The notes beneath the pieces are model-generated. The model searched no databases. It had not been told where the DNA came from and saw nothing but the letters and a program-made list of their open reading frames with translations. The translations under genes were made by a program, and so were the position numbers. A DNA stretch of 64,000 nt from Kribbella solani (GTDB lineage: Bacteria; Actinomycetota; Actinomycetes; Propionibacteriales; Kribbellaceae), in NCBI RefSeq assembly GCF_014205295.1, contig NZ_JACHNF010000001.1, forward strand, positions 868,001-932,000, in the 5' to 3' direction. Numbering within the stretch: position 1 is the stretch's first letter; each line of letters opens with the position of its first letter. Shown here in pieces: positions 17,171-36,500 of this stretch.

Positions 17171-18719
17171 GTCCAGCCTCACAATGCGTCCGTGGGTGGC
17201 TCCCGTCGAAGCTGATCGGCGAGATCCCGACCGAGAAGCGGATGTAGTCGTCCGAGTAGCCGAAGGTGGAGCCCGGGATACCGGCGATTCCGGTCTTCTC
17301 GAGCACCTCGAAGCAGTCGGCTCCGGGTCTGAGCCGGCTCCAGTTGTAGATGGTCGCGTCGTCGTCGAGGTAGATGTGGTCGAACAGCCGGTGCTCCGCG
17401 TCGTACTGCCGCAGCTGCTCGCGCAGGCGGGTCCGGCGCAGCCGGTACAGGGCCCGGATCTTCGGAATCAGTCCGGGATCGCGGCGGAACAGCGTGTGGT
17501 ACGCCATGTAGCGCAGCTGCCAGTCGCCGGGGAGAGAGCCGACGCTGTTCGTCCAGCTCGCGCCCATGGCGGTGGCGAACGCGGTGTCGCCGAAAGCCAC
17601 CCAACCGAACCGCTCGCCGGTCAGGGTGTGTGTTTTGGAGAAGCTGCCGACACAGATCAGGTACGGCGCGAGGTCGGCGTTCGCGGACAGGCGGCGCATC
17701 CGCTCGTGATCGTCGTCCGGCGGGCCGGTGCCTACGTACGCGAGGTCGGCCAGCAGGTACACCTGTGCGTCGGTGAGGACGGATTGGAGTTCGGAGAGTT
17801 CGTCCGGGGTGTACGCGAAGGTGGTTGGGTTGTTGGTGATGGTCAGGTAGACGACTGTGATGTCGGGGTTCGCGGAGACTTCTTGCTGGAGTACTTGGGC
17901 GGTGAGTTTGAAGTTGTTGTCGGCAACTGTTCGGACCGGGTGCAGGCGGTAGCCGTACGCGGTGGCTTGGAGTTCGGGCATGTTGAAGCCGGGGGTTGCG
18001 AAGAGGATCGCGCCAGGAGAACCGCGGTGGGCGAGGCCGCGGAGGACTTTGTCGATGCAGTCGGTTGCGCCTAGTCCGAGGGCGATGTTCGCTGCTGAGA
18101 GCGTGAATCCCCAGGGGCGGAGGTCATCGGCCAGGCGGCCGCGCAGGATCGGGTTGCCGATGCCGTGGATGTCGTAGACGCGGGGGTCGTAGCCGGTGGC
18201 AAGCAGTTCGCGTTCGGCCGCGGTCATTTGTTCACGGAGCCAGTGGTGGACGCCGCCGGTGGCGACGTAGCCGTTCAGGTTCTCGCCGGGGAGGGCGATG
18301 CCGAGTTCGTCGGCGAGCATCCGGTAGTCGCCGGGGCCGCCTTCGGGGCCTTCGCATTCGGTGACCAGACGGAGGTTGACGTCGCCGATGGTCCGGTCGA
18401 CGATCTCCAGCCGCGCCGCCACCGGATCGAACCGCCGCGCCGCACACTCCCGCCGAAGCTCCTGAACAACCCGAGCCATCACCCGAATAGGCGGCTCCAC
18501 CCCACCCCCCGCCGCCCTGCCCACCACGCCCGCGCCACCCCCTGCGCCCGAGCCAACCGCCGCACCCGCGCCGCCCGTCGCGCCCGCGCTGCCCACCCCG
18601 CCCGCGCCGCCCGCGCCGCCGGGTGTGGCGGCGCGCCGGCGATGGAGTTGCAGGAGCTCGGTGCGGGCTTTCCGGACGATCCGGCGCTGCTCTTCGAGGT
18701 TGGTGTCTGTGGTTACCAT
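17157..18719 (-). CDS. Class I/II PLP-dependent aminotransferase with Gly/Ala-rich insert
   Basis: About 520 residues. The PLP lysine lies in CVGSFSKTHTLTGERFGW, the cofactor Asp region in VYLLADLAYVGTG, and a substrate Arg probably in SDDYIRFSVG near the C-terminus. It resembles large aspartate-aminotransferase-like enzymes. Residues about 35-75 form a Gly/Ala/Val low-complexity insert unlike the rest of the chain. It sits between the dehydrogenase and synthase genes with overlaps at both ends, so it should transaminate the elongated 2-oxoacid into the amino acid used by the NRPS. Start: ATG at 18719, with a GGTGGCGG sequence upstream; a GTG at 18728 is also possible. Confidence 0.9.
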   Translation of the reverse strand: MVTTDTNLEEQRRIVRKARTELLQLHRRRAATPGGAGGAGGVGSAGATGGAGAAVGSGAGGGAGVVGRAAGGGVEPPIRVMARVVQELRRECAARRFDPVAARLEIVDRTIGDVNLRLVTECEGPEGGPGDYRMLADELGIALPGENLNGYVATGGVHHWLREQMTAAERELLATGYDPRVYDIHGIGNPILRGRLADDLRPWGFTLSAANIALGLGATDCIDKVLRGLAHRGSPGAILFATPGFNMPELQATAYGYRLHPVRTVADNNFKLTAQVLQQEVSANPDITVVYLTITNNPTTFAYTPDELSELQSVLTDAQVYLLADLAYVGTGPPDDDHERMRRLSANADLAPYLICVGSFSKTHTLTGERFGWVAFGDTAFATAMGASWTNSVGSLPGDWQLRYMAYHTLFRRDPGLIPKIRALYRLRRTRLREQLRQYDAEHRLFDHIYLDDDATIYNWSRLRPGADCFEVLEKTGIAGIPGSTFGYSDDYIRFSVGISPISFDGSHPRTHCEAGHELH

Positions 18720-19852
18720 TGCCGCCACCGCTGGTTTTGCTGGTCCGCGATCGCCAGTTGCTCCCGGACTCGTGACCCGAGTTCGGCGGTTCCGATCGCG
18801 GTGCCTCCGGCATAGGCGATGTCCTCGGTCCGGAACCCGTCGGCAAGTACCGCCTCGACGGCCGCTTCGACCGCCGCCGCCTCCGGATGCAGGCCGAGCG
18901 AGTGCCGCAGCAGCATCGCCGCCGACAGGATCGCGCCGATCGGATTCGCCCGATCCTGCCGCGCGATGTCCGGCGCCGACCCGTGCACCGGCTCGTACAG
19001 CCCGAACACCCCACCAGGCGTACGCCGGGAACCCAGGCTTGCCGATGGCAACATCCCGATCGACCCCGCCAGCATTGACGCCTCATCGGTCAGGATGTCC
19101 CCGAACAGGTTCTCGGTGACGACCACGTCGAACTCGGCCGGGTTCCGGATCAGCCGCATCGCGCACGTGTCCACCAGCATGTGCTCCCAGGTCACCTCGG
19201 GGTGCTCCCGCGCGACCCGTTCGACCACCCGCCGCCACAACACGGACGAGCTGAGCACGTTCGCCTTGTCCACCGAAGTGACGTTCCGCCGCCGAGTGCC
19301 GGCAAGCTCGAACGCTGTCCGGACAACCCGTTCGATCTGGTCCTCGGTGTACAGCAGCGTGTCGATGGCTTCCATCCGATTGCCACGCCGCCGGATCTCG
19401 CTCGGTTTACCCGGCACCGTCTCCAGATGCCCGTAGTACAGCCCCGCCGACAATTCGCGTACGAACAGCAGATCCGTGCCCTTGAGGTACTCGGGTTTCA
19501 ACGGCGACGCGTCGATCAGCGCACCGAACGGCCGCACCGGCCGCAAGTTCGCGAACAACTCGAACTCGGTGCGCAACCGGAACAGCGCCTGCTCCGGTCG
19601 CGGACCGTCGCCTACCTGGGTGAGTCCACCGACCGCCCCGAACAGGATCGCGTCGGCCTGCGCGCAGTCGGCCAGCGTGTCGTCCGCGATCGCCGCGCCG
19701 TACGCCTCGATCGCGTCCATCCCGACCAGATCGGTCCGGATCGTGAAGCGATGCCCGTACAATTCGGCGACCGTTTCCAGTACCTCGACGGCCTGGTCCG
19801 TGACCTCCGGCCCGGTCCCGTCGCCGGGCAGCACCATGATCAGCGCGTTCAT
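18713..19852 (-). CDS. LeuB-like 3-isopropylmalate dehydrogenase family enzyme
   Basis: 379 residues of the isocitrate/isopropylmalate dehydrogenase family. Visible signatures are LPGDGTGPEVTDQAVEVL at the N-terminus, ELFANLRPVRPF (malate-backbone Arg), LFVRELSAGLYYG, VDKANVLSSSVLWR (catalytic Lys), DILTDEASMLAGSIGMLPSA and EPVHGSAPDIARQDRANPIG (NAD site). All catalytic residues recognisable by eye are kept. It should oxidatively decarboxylate the 3-substituted malate to a 2-oxoacid one carbon longer. The ATG overlaps the esterase stop as ATGA. The substrate pocket loop (LTQVGDGPRPEQALFRLR) differs from the usual LeuB wording, in keeping with a different side chain. Confidence 0.93.
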   Translation of the reverse strand: MNALIMVLPGDGTGPEVTDQAVEVLETVAELYGHRFTIRTDLVGMDAIEAYGAAIADDTLADCAQADAILFGAVGGLTQVGDGPRPEQALFRLRTEFELFANLRPVRPFGALIDASPLKPEYLKGTDLLFVRELSAGLYYGHLETVPGKPSEIRRRGNRMEAIDTLLYTEDQIERVVRTAFELAGTRRRNVTSVDKANVLSSSVLWRRVVERVAREHPEVTWEHMLVDTCAMRLIRNPAEFDVVVTENLFGDILTDEASMLAGSIGMLPSASLGSRRTPGGVFGLYEPVHGSAPDIARQDRANPIGAILSAAMLLRHSLGLHPEAAAVEAAVEAVLADGFRTEDIAYAGGTAIGTAELGSRVREQLAIADQQNQRWRQW

Positions 19853-21108
19853 CGAGCCGCCACCTTCGCGTGGAAGGACAGCAGCCGGTCGACCAGCGAA
19901 CCGCGCCAGCAGATCAGGTCGTGGCCGCCCATGTATTCGGAGTAGTCGACCTCGTACCCCTTCTCCTGCAGTACGTCCCGCATCGCCCGGTGCGTACCCA
20001 TCGGGTCGTACTCACCGATCGGCCCTTCCAGACTGCCGATCTCCATCGAGAACCGGATCGGCAGCTTCGGGCTGTTCCGGTACTGCACGGTCAGCCACTC
20101 GTCTTCGAGGTCGCTGTTCTTCCCCGGCCACCAGAACGAACCGGATTGCGAGATCACGTTGCCGAAGAGGTCCGGGGACCGGTACGCGACGTACGCGGCG
20201 GCCAATCCACCGAAGCACGATCCGCCGACGACCGTACGCGCCGGGTCCGCGGTGACGTTGTAGTTCCGGCGCAGCCACGGCATCAGCTCGTCCCGGAGGA
20301 AGTCGTGGAACCGCGGATGACATGGCAGCTCCCGCGCCCGGACCTGCTGATCCAGATTGCTGTGCATGACCAGTACGTACGGTGGGATGCGCCCGGTGTA
20401 CTGCAGGTTGTCCAGCACCGTCGTGACCGCGGCGAAGTTGTAGTACGCCCAGCCGTCGAACAGCAGGAAGACGTTGTAGTCATCGCCGTTCGGCGTGTAC
20501 CCGGCCGGTACGTGCACGCTGACGTGATGCTGCGTACCCAGCGCGGCACTGTCCATCGTGTGCAACTGGCTCTTGCCCATCGGTACGCCGCGCCGTGCGA
20601 TGTTCCACGGCTGCGCCGGTGCATCAGGCAGTTCGAGTACGGACACCACGTACTTGTTCTGCTCGTTCCCGAAGATCGGGTAGTCGCGCCGGTTCAGCGG
20701 ATCGGGCCGGTACAACGGCAGCCGCTCCAGAACCTCCGCGTACGACGTGTACGGCTTGAGCGAGTCGTTCACCGACAGCAGGTACGTCGTACGCAGATCA
20801 GATGGCAGGAGGTACGACACGTACCAGAGGTCCGTGCCCTCTACCTGCTTCATCGTGTACCGGCTGAGGTCGCCCTCGCTCGGCGCGCTGTACAGCACGA
20901 CCAGGACGTTCTCGGTGTCGCCGGGGTCACGCCAGACGAAGGTGACGAGCGTCTGCCCGTCCTCGCCGAGCTGCTCCATCAGCGGTGCCCCGGCGGTGTC
21001 GAGATCACGCCAGAACTCGTCCAGTGCGGTCAGGTCGCCAGTACGGGCCGCGTCCGTGACCTTGGCGATCCGCGGACTCAGCAAAGATGTCTCCGGTACG
21101 AATTTCAT
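19849..21108 (-). CDS. Fes-like esterase with Cys at the nucleophile position; candidate NRPS release enzyme
   Basis: 419 residues with the full enterochelin-esterase layout: an N-terminal Fes domain (VTFVWRDPGDTENV, LPSDLRTTYLLSVND) and an alpha/beta-hydrolase domain. The nucleophile elbow reads TVVGGSCFGGLAAAY. Aligned without gaps to the GQSFGG elbow of Fes, Cys298 takes the place of the Ser. The catalytic His is present in MGGHDLICWRGSL (His396), and an acidic residue is available in SMEIGSLEG. There is no signal peptide. The ATG has AAGGAG upstream and lies 26 bases after the NRPS2 stop. Because neither NRPS protein carries a thioesterase, this enzyme may release, cyclise or proofread the chain. 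A siderophore-esterase role is less likely, since no chelator genes are visible. Confidence 0.88.
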   Translation of the reverse strand: MKFVPETSLLSPRIAKVTDAARTGDLTALDEFWRDLDTAGAPLMEQLGEDGQTLVTFVWRDPGDTENVLVVLYSAPSEGDLSRYTMKQVEGTDLWYVSYLLPSDLRTTYLLSVNDSLKPYTSYAEVLERLPLYRPDPLNRRDYPIFGNEQNKYVVSVLELPDAPAQPWNIARRGVPMGKSQLHTMDSAALGTQHHVSVHVPAGYTPNGDDYNVFLLFDGWAYYNFAAVTTVLDNLQYTGRIPPYVLVMHSNLDQQVRARELPCHPRFHDFLRDELMPWLRRNYNVTADPARTVVGGSCFGGLAAAYVAYRSPDLFGNVISQSGSFWWPGKNSDLEDEWLTVQYRNSPKLPIRFSMEIGSLEGPIGEYDPMGTHRAMRDVLQEKGYEVDYSEYMGGHDLICWRGSLVDRLLSFHAKVAAR

Positions 21109-21133
21109 CGCGGCTCCTTGTCCGTCGCGCGGG

Positions 21134-30524
<9,391 letters not shown>

Positions 30525-30532
<8 letters not shown>

Positions 30533-33500
30533 TGTCCGACTCCTCTCGATCGGTGCTGGCCTGTACCTCCGCGAGCAGTTGCTCAAGGATGAACCGCTCC
30601 TCGCCGCTCGCGATCCCGTCCAGGAACGTCGTCAGGTCGGTCCCGTCGGTCTCGCCCTGCTCCAGTACGCGCCGCCGCTCTTCGTCGGTCAGTACGGTGA
30701 TCTCGCCGAGCCGGATGCCTGGTTGCCGGACCAGCTGCGTACAGATCTGCTCGAACTGCGCCAGCAGGCGACTGACCGTGCGCTCGTCGAAGTACCCGGC
30801 GTCGTACTGCGCCGACAGCGCGACCGCCTCCTCAACCGCCACGACCAGAGCCAGTGGGTAGTTGCTGCGCTCCTCGGAATCAACCAGCTCGAACTGCAAG
30901 GACGCAGCGTCGTCGCGGCCGACCGGGTAGTTCTCGAACACGAACAGCGTGTCGAACAGCGGCGTACCGGTTGGCAGTGCCGCCCACTGCTGGATCTGGT
31001 TGAGCGGCGTGTAGTCGTACTGCCGCATGTGTACGTTGCGCTGCTGCAGTTGATGCAGCCAGTCCAGTACGCCGGACTGATGCGGCGTACGGATGCGCAG
31101 CGGCAGCGTGTTGATGAACAGACCGACCATGTTCTCGACGCTCGGCAGATGCGGAGGCCGGCCGGAGGTGATCGTGCCGAAGGTGACATCGGTCGAGTTG
31201 GTCTGCCTACTGAGCAGCAGCGCCCACGCACCTTGCAGGACGGTGTTCAGTGTGAGCTGGTGACGGTGGGCGAACTCGCGAAGCTCAGCTGTCAGAGCAG
31301 GGCTCAGCTGACGATCCGCCCGGGCCTGACCGGCTCCGGTGGTCCGGGGCTCGGCAGACAGCGGAGTTGGTGGCTGTAGCTCTTCCAGAGCTTGGCGCCA
31401 GTACGCCTCGGCCTCCTGCAGGTCCTGCTCCTGCAACCAGGCAACGTAGTCGCGGTACGGCGGGGTAGCCGGCCGCTCACCGGTTCTGTTCGCCTCGTAG
31501 TAGTGCGCGACATCGTTCAGGATCAGGTGGATGCTCCAGCCGTCCAGGATCGCGTGGTGCGCGCTCCACACCAGCTGGTAGCTGCTCTCGCCGGTGCGAG
31601 CCAGTAGCAGTCGCCACTGCGGCGCATCCTCCGGTACGAAGGCTCGCGCGCGATCCTGTTCGAGGTAGTGGGTGAGCTGGTTGTCCGTACGCCAGTCCTC
31701 GGTTCGCAGTGGTACGTCGAGGGCGTCCCAGACGAGCTGCAGCGGCTGGTCGGCATCGGCTCCGGAGAAGCTGGTGCGGAGGATCGGGTGCCGGCGCATG
31801 ACCTGCGACCAGCTCTGCCGGAAGGCGGCGACGTCCAGGTTGGGGTGGTCGAACCGCAGGATCAGCTGGACGTGATAGACACCTTCGCCTTCCGCGATTT
31901 GACTCTGGAACCAGAGACCTTGCTGGATTGGTGTTTGCGGGTAGCAGTCCTCGAGCGGTCGTCGAGCGGCCGCCCACCGGGGGTGTGCCCGAAGCTCGTT
32001 GCACAGGCTGTCGATACCTGTCTGGGACAGACCACTCAGGGGAAGGTCCGATGGGCTGTACCCGTTCACCTCGGCCCGGTTGGCTTCGGCGGCGAGCTGC
32101 CGGAGCGTGTCCAGCGTCTGCTCGGCGACCCGTTTGATCGTGCGCTCGTCGTGCGCCTGGCTGTAGGTCCACTCCACGTGCAGCTGGCCGTCGCGGAGGT
32201 GGCTGACGATGTCGATCAGGTACGGGCGCTGGTTGTCCGCATCCCAGTCCGGTCCGGCCGACCCGAGCGCATGCTCGAACTGACCGAGGTGGTTGAAGCT
32301 GATCTGCGCCGGAGCTTGCCTGTCGAAGTCGGTGCCGTACGCAAGTAGTCCGTACCCGATGCCGCGCCGTGGCCGGTCGTGCAGCTGTTCCTTGATCTGC
32401 TTGAGCCCCTGGGTGAGGTCACTGGGCACCGGCAGCCGGACCGGCGAGATGGTCGTGAACCAGCCGACGGTCCGGGTGACGTCCACATCGGCGAACAAGT
32501 CCTCGCGGCCGTGCCCTTCGAGGTCGATCCGGACGTGGTCGTCATGTGTCCAGGCACCTATCGCCGCGGCGACCGCCGTCAGGAGCACATCGTTGATCTG
32601 GGTGTTGAAGGTAGCCGGGACGTCATGCAGCAGCGCGTCGGTCTCGTCCACGCCGAGCACGGCTTCGTACACACTGCTGTGGCCGATGGAGTTGTCGTCC
32701 GCGGGCCGGTCGAGGGGGATCGGCCGGGTCGGAGTGGCCTGCTCGTTCCAGTAGGCCAGCTCGCCGGGTACGACGGCTTGGCCGAGCCTGCTGCCCCACT
32801 GCGGCCAAGAGGTCGTCTTGGGCGGCAAGGGCTCGTCGCGCAGCAGCGTGTGGAGGTCTTCCACGATGATGCGCCAGGAGACGACATCGACGACCAGGTG
32901 ATGGACGACGAGGAGCAGCTTCGACTGTTCGCCAGTGAACAGGACGGCGCGTACGAGTGGCGCGTCGGCAAGATCGAGGTCGGCCTGGACCCGCGCCGCG
33001 ATCTCGGGCAGGTCGCCGAGTTGGTGTACCTCGAAGGGCACCGCGTCGGGGAGCCCGGCAATTTCGGCCCGCCACTCGGTCCCGTCGTACTGGAAGCGGG
33101 TGCGCAGGGCATCATGATGTGCGAGCAGTTGGCGTAGTACGCGGTCCCAGTCGGCCTCCGCCGGCACGTCGATCAGCACGGACTGGTTGAAGTGGTCGGG
33201 GTTGGTGAGGTTCTGCTCGAAGAACCAGCGCTGCACGGGTGTCAGCTCGGCCGGACCGGTCACCAGCCCTTGCTCGGCCTGCAGATCCGGTGCTTGCTGT
33301 TGCTGGGCGATCGGAGCGAGCTCGGCGATCGTCTGGTACTGGAACAGGTGCTTGACCGCGAAGTGCAGCCCGACCTGGCGGGCGCGGAACACCACCTGCA
33401 GGCTGAGGATCGAGTCACCGCCGAGCGCGAAGAAGCTGTCGTGTAGGCCGATCGGCCGGCGCGCGCCGAGTACGCCCTGCCAGATCCGCGCGAGCTGCCG

Positions 33501-36500
33501 CTCGACGGCGGTCCGCGGCGCGACGTACTCGCGTCCGCTCGCGGAGTGGTCCTCCCACGGCACTTCCGCGAGTGCCTTCCGGTCGACCTTGCCGTTCGGG
33601 CTGAGCGGAAGCGACGGCACCGGCACGTACACGCCGGGGACCATGTAGTCGGGCAGCCGTTCGCTGAGGAAGGACTGCAGGTCCTCGACGACGAGGGTGT
33701 CTCGCGGCCGGACGTACGCGACCAGCCGCTTGCTGTTGCCGTGGACGAGGACGGCGCACTCACGGACGTCGGGATGCTGCGCGAGGGTGGCCTCGATCTC
33801 GCCCGGCTCGACCCGGAACCCGCGGATCTTGACCTGGTCGTCGGCCCGTCCGAGCAGCTCGATGGTGCCGTCCACCCGCAACCGGGCCAAATCCCCGGTC
33901 CGATACAACCGCCCACCCGCGCCACCCGTGCTGCCCGCACCTCCCGCGCCGTCGCTGCCGAACGGGTTGGCGACGAAGCGCTCGGCCGTCAGGTCCGGTC
34001 GGCGCAGGTAGCCGCGTGCCAGCCCGGCGCCGCCGAGGTACAGCTCACCGGCAACCCCGACCGGAACCGGCTCCATCCCCGCATCGAGAACCAGCCCGGC
34101 CATGTTGTCCAGCGGCCGCCCGATCGGGATCAGCGACGGCACGTCATCCGTCGGCGCGATCCGGTAGCTGGTCGCGAACGTAGTCGTCTCGGTCGGCCCG
34201 TAGCCGTCAACGATCGTCAATCCGGGACAGGCCGCGCGTACCCGGCGCACCGCGTCCGCCTGCACCGCGTCACCACCGGCCCAGAGTTCGGCCAGCCCGG
34301 ACATGCACCCGGGATCCTCCTCGGCAAACAGATGGAACAACGCCGCGGTCAGCCAGGCAGCCGAGATCGCGTACGTCGGCACGAGCTCGCGCAACACCTC
34401 CGGGCTGATCGCACCAGGCGGCGCGAGTACGACCCGACCGCCGGAAAGCAACGGCGCCCACAGCTCGTACGTTGACGCGTCGAACGCCTGCGGCGAATGC
34501 AGCAGCACGCACTCGTGCTTCTCGAACCGGCTGTCCATCGCCAAGTACGCGACATCGGCATGCGTGACAGCAACGCCCTTCGGCCGTCCGGTCGAGCCTG
34601 ACGTGTACATCACGTACGCCAGGTCGTCGGTTGTGCTGTCGAGCGCCGGTGGTGTCGCCGGGAGTTGCGCGAGCTCGGCCCAAGCGTCTTCGACGGTCAC
34701 GGTCGTCGCGTCGGACTCGGGGAGCACGTCCACGGCCGACTGCTGCGCCAGTACTACTGACATCGCCGCGTCATCCACCAAGTACGCCAACCGGTCACGC
34801 GGGTAGGACGGGTCGAGCGGTACGTACGCGCCGCCGGCTTTCAGTACTGCGAGCGTGGCGACGATCAGCTCCACCGAACGGGAGATGCACAACCCGACCA
34901 GACTCTCCCGGCCGACGCCGCAGCCGAGCAGTAGCTGGGCCAGCTGGTTCGAGTGCTGTTCCAGCGCTTCGTACGTGACCTGGTGGTCGCCGAAGGTCAC
35001 AGCCACCTGGTCCGGGCGCTGCTCGGCCAAGTCCTGGAAGAGCTGATGAACCGGCTTGACTGTCACCTCGGTCCGGGTGCCCTGAGCAGCAGCGGTGAGT
35101 TGCCGGCGTTCGGCGTCGTCGATCATCGGCAGGTGCTGTACACGACCCTCTGGATGCGTCAGCACCGACTGGAGCAACAGCTCGAAGTGGTCGGCCATCC
35201 GGGCAACGGTCGGCTCCGCGAACAGATCAGTGCTGTACTCGAACCCGAACCGCAGTCCCTCCGGCGCGGACTGGATCATCAGCGTCAGGTCGAACCGGGA
35301 GACGCCGACACTCATGCCCTGTTCAGCCAGCTCACGCATCCACGGCTTCGGTTGCGCCAGTGCGGACGCGTGGTCCAGCATCGGCAGGCTCTCGTCCGCG
35401 AACATCACCTGGAACACCGGGTTGTGACCAAGGTCGCGCACCGGGCGCAGCGCCTCGACCAGCCGCTCGAACGGAATGTCCTGATGGCTCTGGGCGTCGA
35501 ACAGCTTCCGCCGTACCTGATCCAGTACGTCCTCGAAGCTCGGGTTGCCGCGCAGGTCGACGCAGAGCGCGACCGTGCTGACCAGGAAGCCGACCATCGG
35601 TTGCAGCTCGGCGCGGTACCGGTCCGCGATCGGTACGCCGATCACCACCACGTCCTGGCCGCTGTAGCGCGACAGTAGTACCGCGAAGCTGCTGAGCATG
35701 GTGATGTACTGCGTCACCTGGTGCTCGCGACTGAGCTGTGCGAGTTGCTCGGTCAACTCGGCCGACAACTGCCGATTCAGGAACTCACCGGTGAACCGCT
35801 GCTCGTCCGGCCGCGGGAAGTCAGTGGGCAGTGTCAACAGCTCCGGTGCATCGGCCAACTGCGCTTTCCAGTAGTCCAGATGGAAGTCGAGCAGGTCCTC
35901 CTGCAACCAGTGCTGTTGCCAAACGGCATAGTCGGCGTACTGGACCTCGAGTGGCTGTAGGGCAGCCGGGACCTCATCAGCCAGTGCCCGGCAGAGCTGG
36001 AGGAACTCCTGTCCGAACACACCGATCGAGTAGCCGTCGAACACGGTGTGGTGCGCGCTGAGTACCACTACCTGGTCAGTGCCGGACAGCTTGATCAGCT
36101 CGGCGCGTAGTAGCGGTCCGGCGGACAGGTCGAACGGCTGGTCCCACCACTGACGGATCTCGGCCTTGGCGCGCTGCTCGCATTCCTCCTCGGGTAGCGC
36201 GGAGAGGTCGACCTCGGGCAAGGCGATGGGGGAGTCCGGTGCGATCACCTGCCAGACCTGACCGTCGGCCTCGCGGAACGTCGTACGCAGCGGCTCGTGG
36301 CGGTTGATCAGCTCGTGCAGCGCGTTGCTGACGATCGCCGGCTCGATGTAGGTCGGCAGCGGGATCAGCCAGTTGACCGTGTACGAGGTGGTGCCCGGGC
36401 TGAGGCGGTCGATGAAGAACAGCCGCTGCTGGTCGAACGTCGCGGGCAGTGGACCGCCGCGCGGGGTGGCGACGAGCGGGCGAGTCGGTACGGGCAGCGC

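Noticed and set aside
13772-19852. Naming the elongated amino acid homophenylalanine or homotyrosine
   Set aside because: The cassette type fits, but side-chain specificity of the synthase and dehydrogenase cannot be read by eye.
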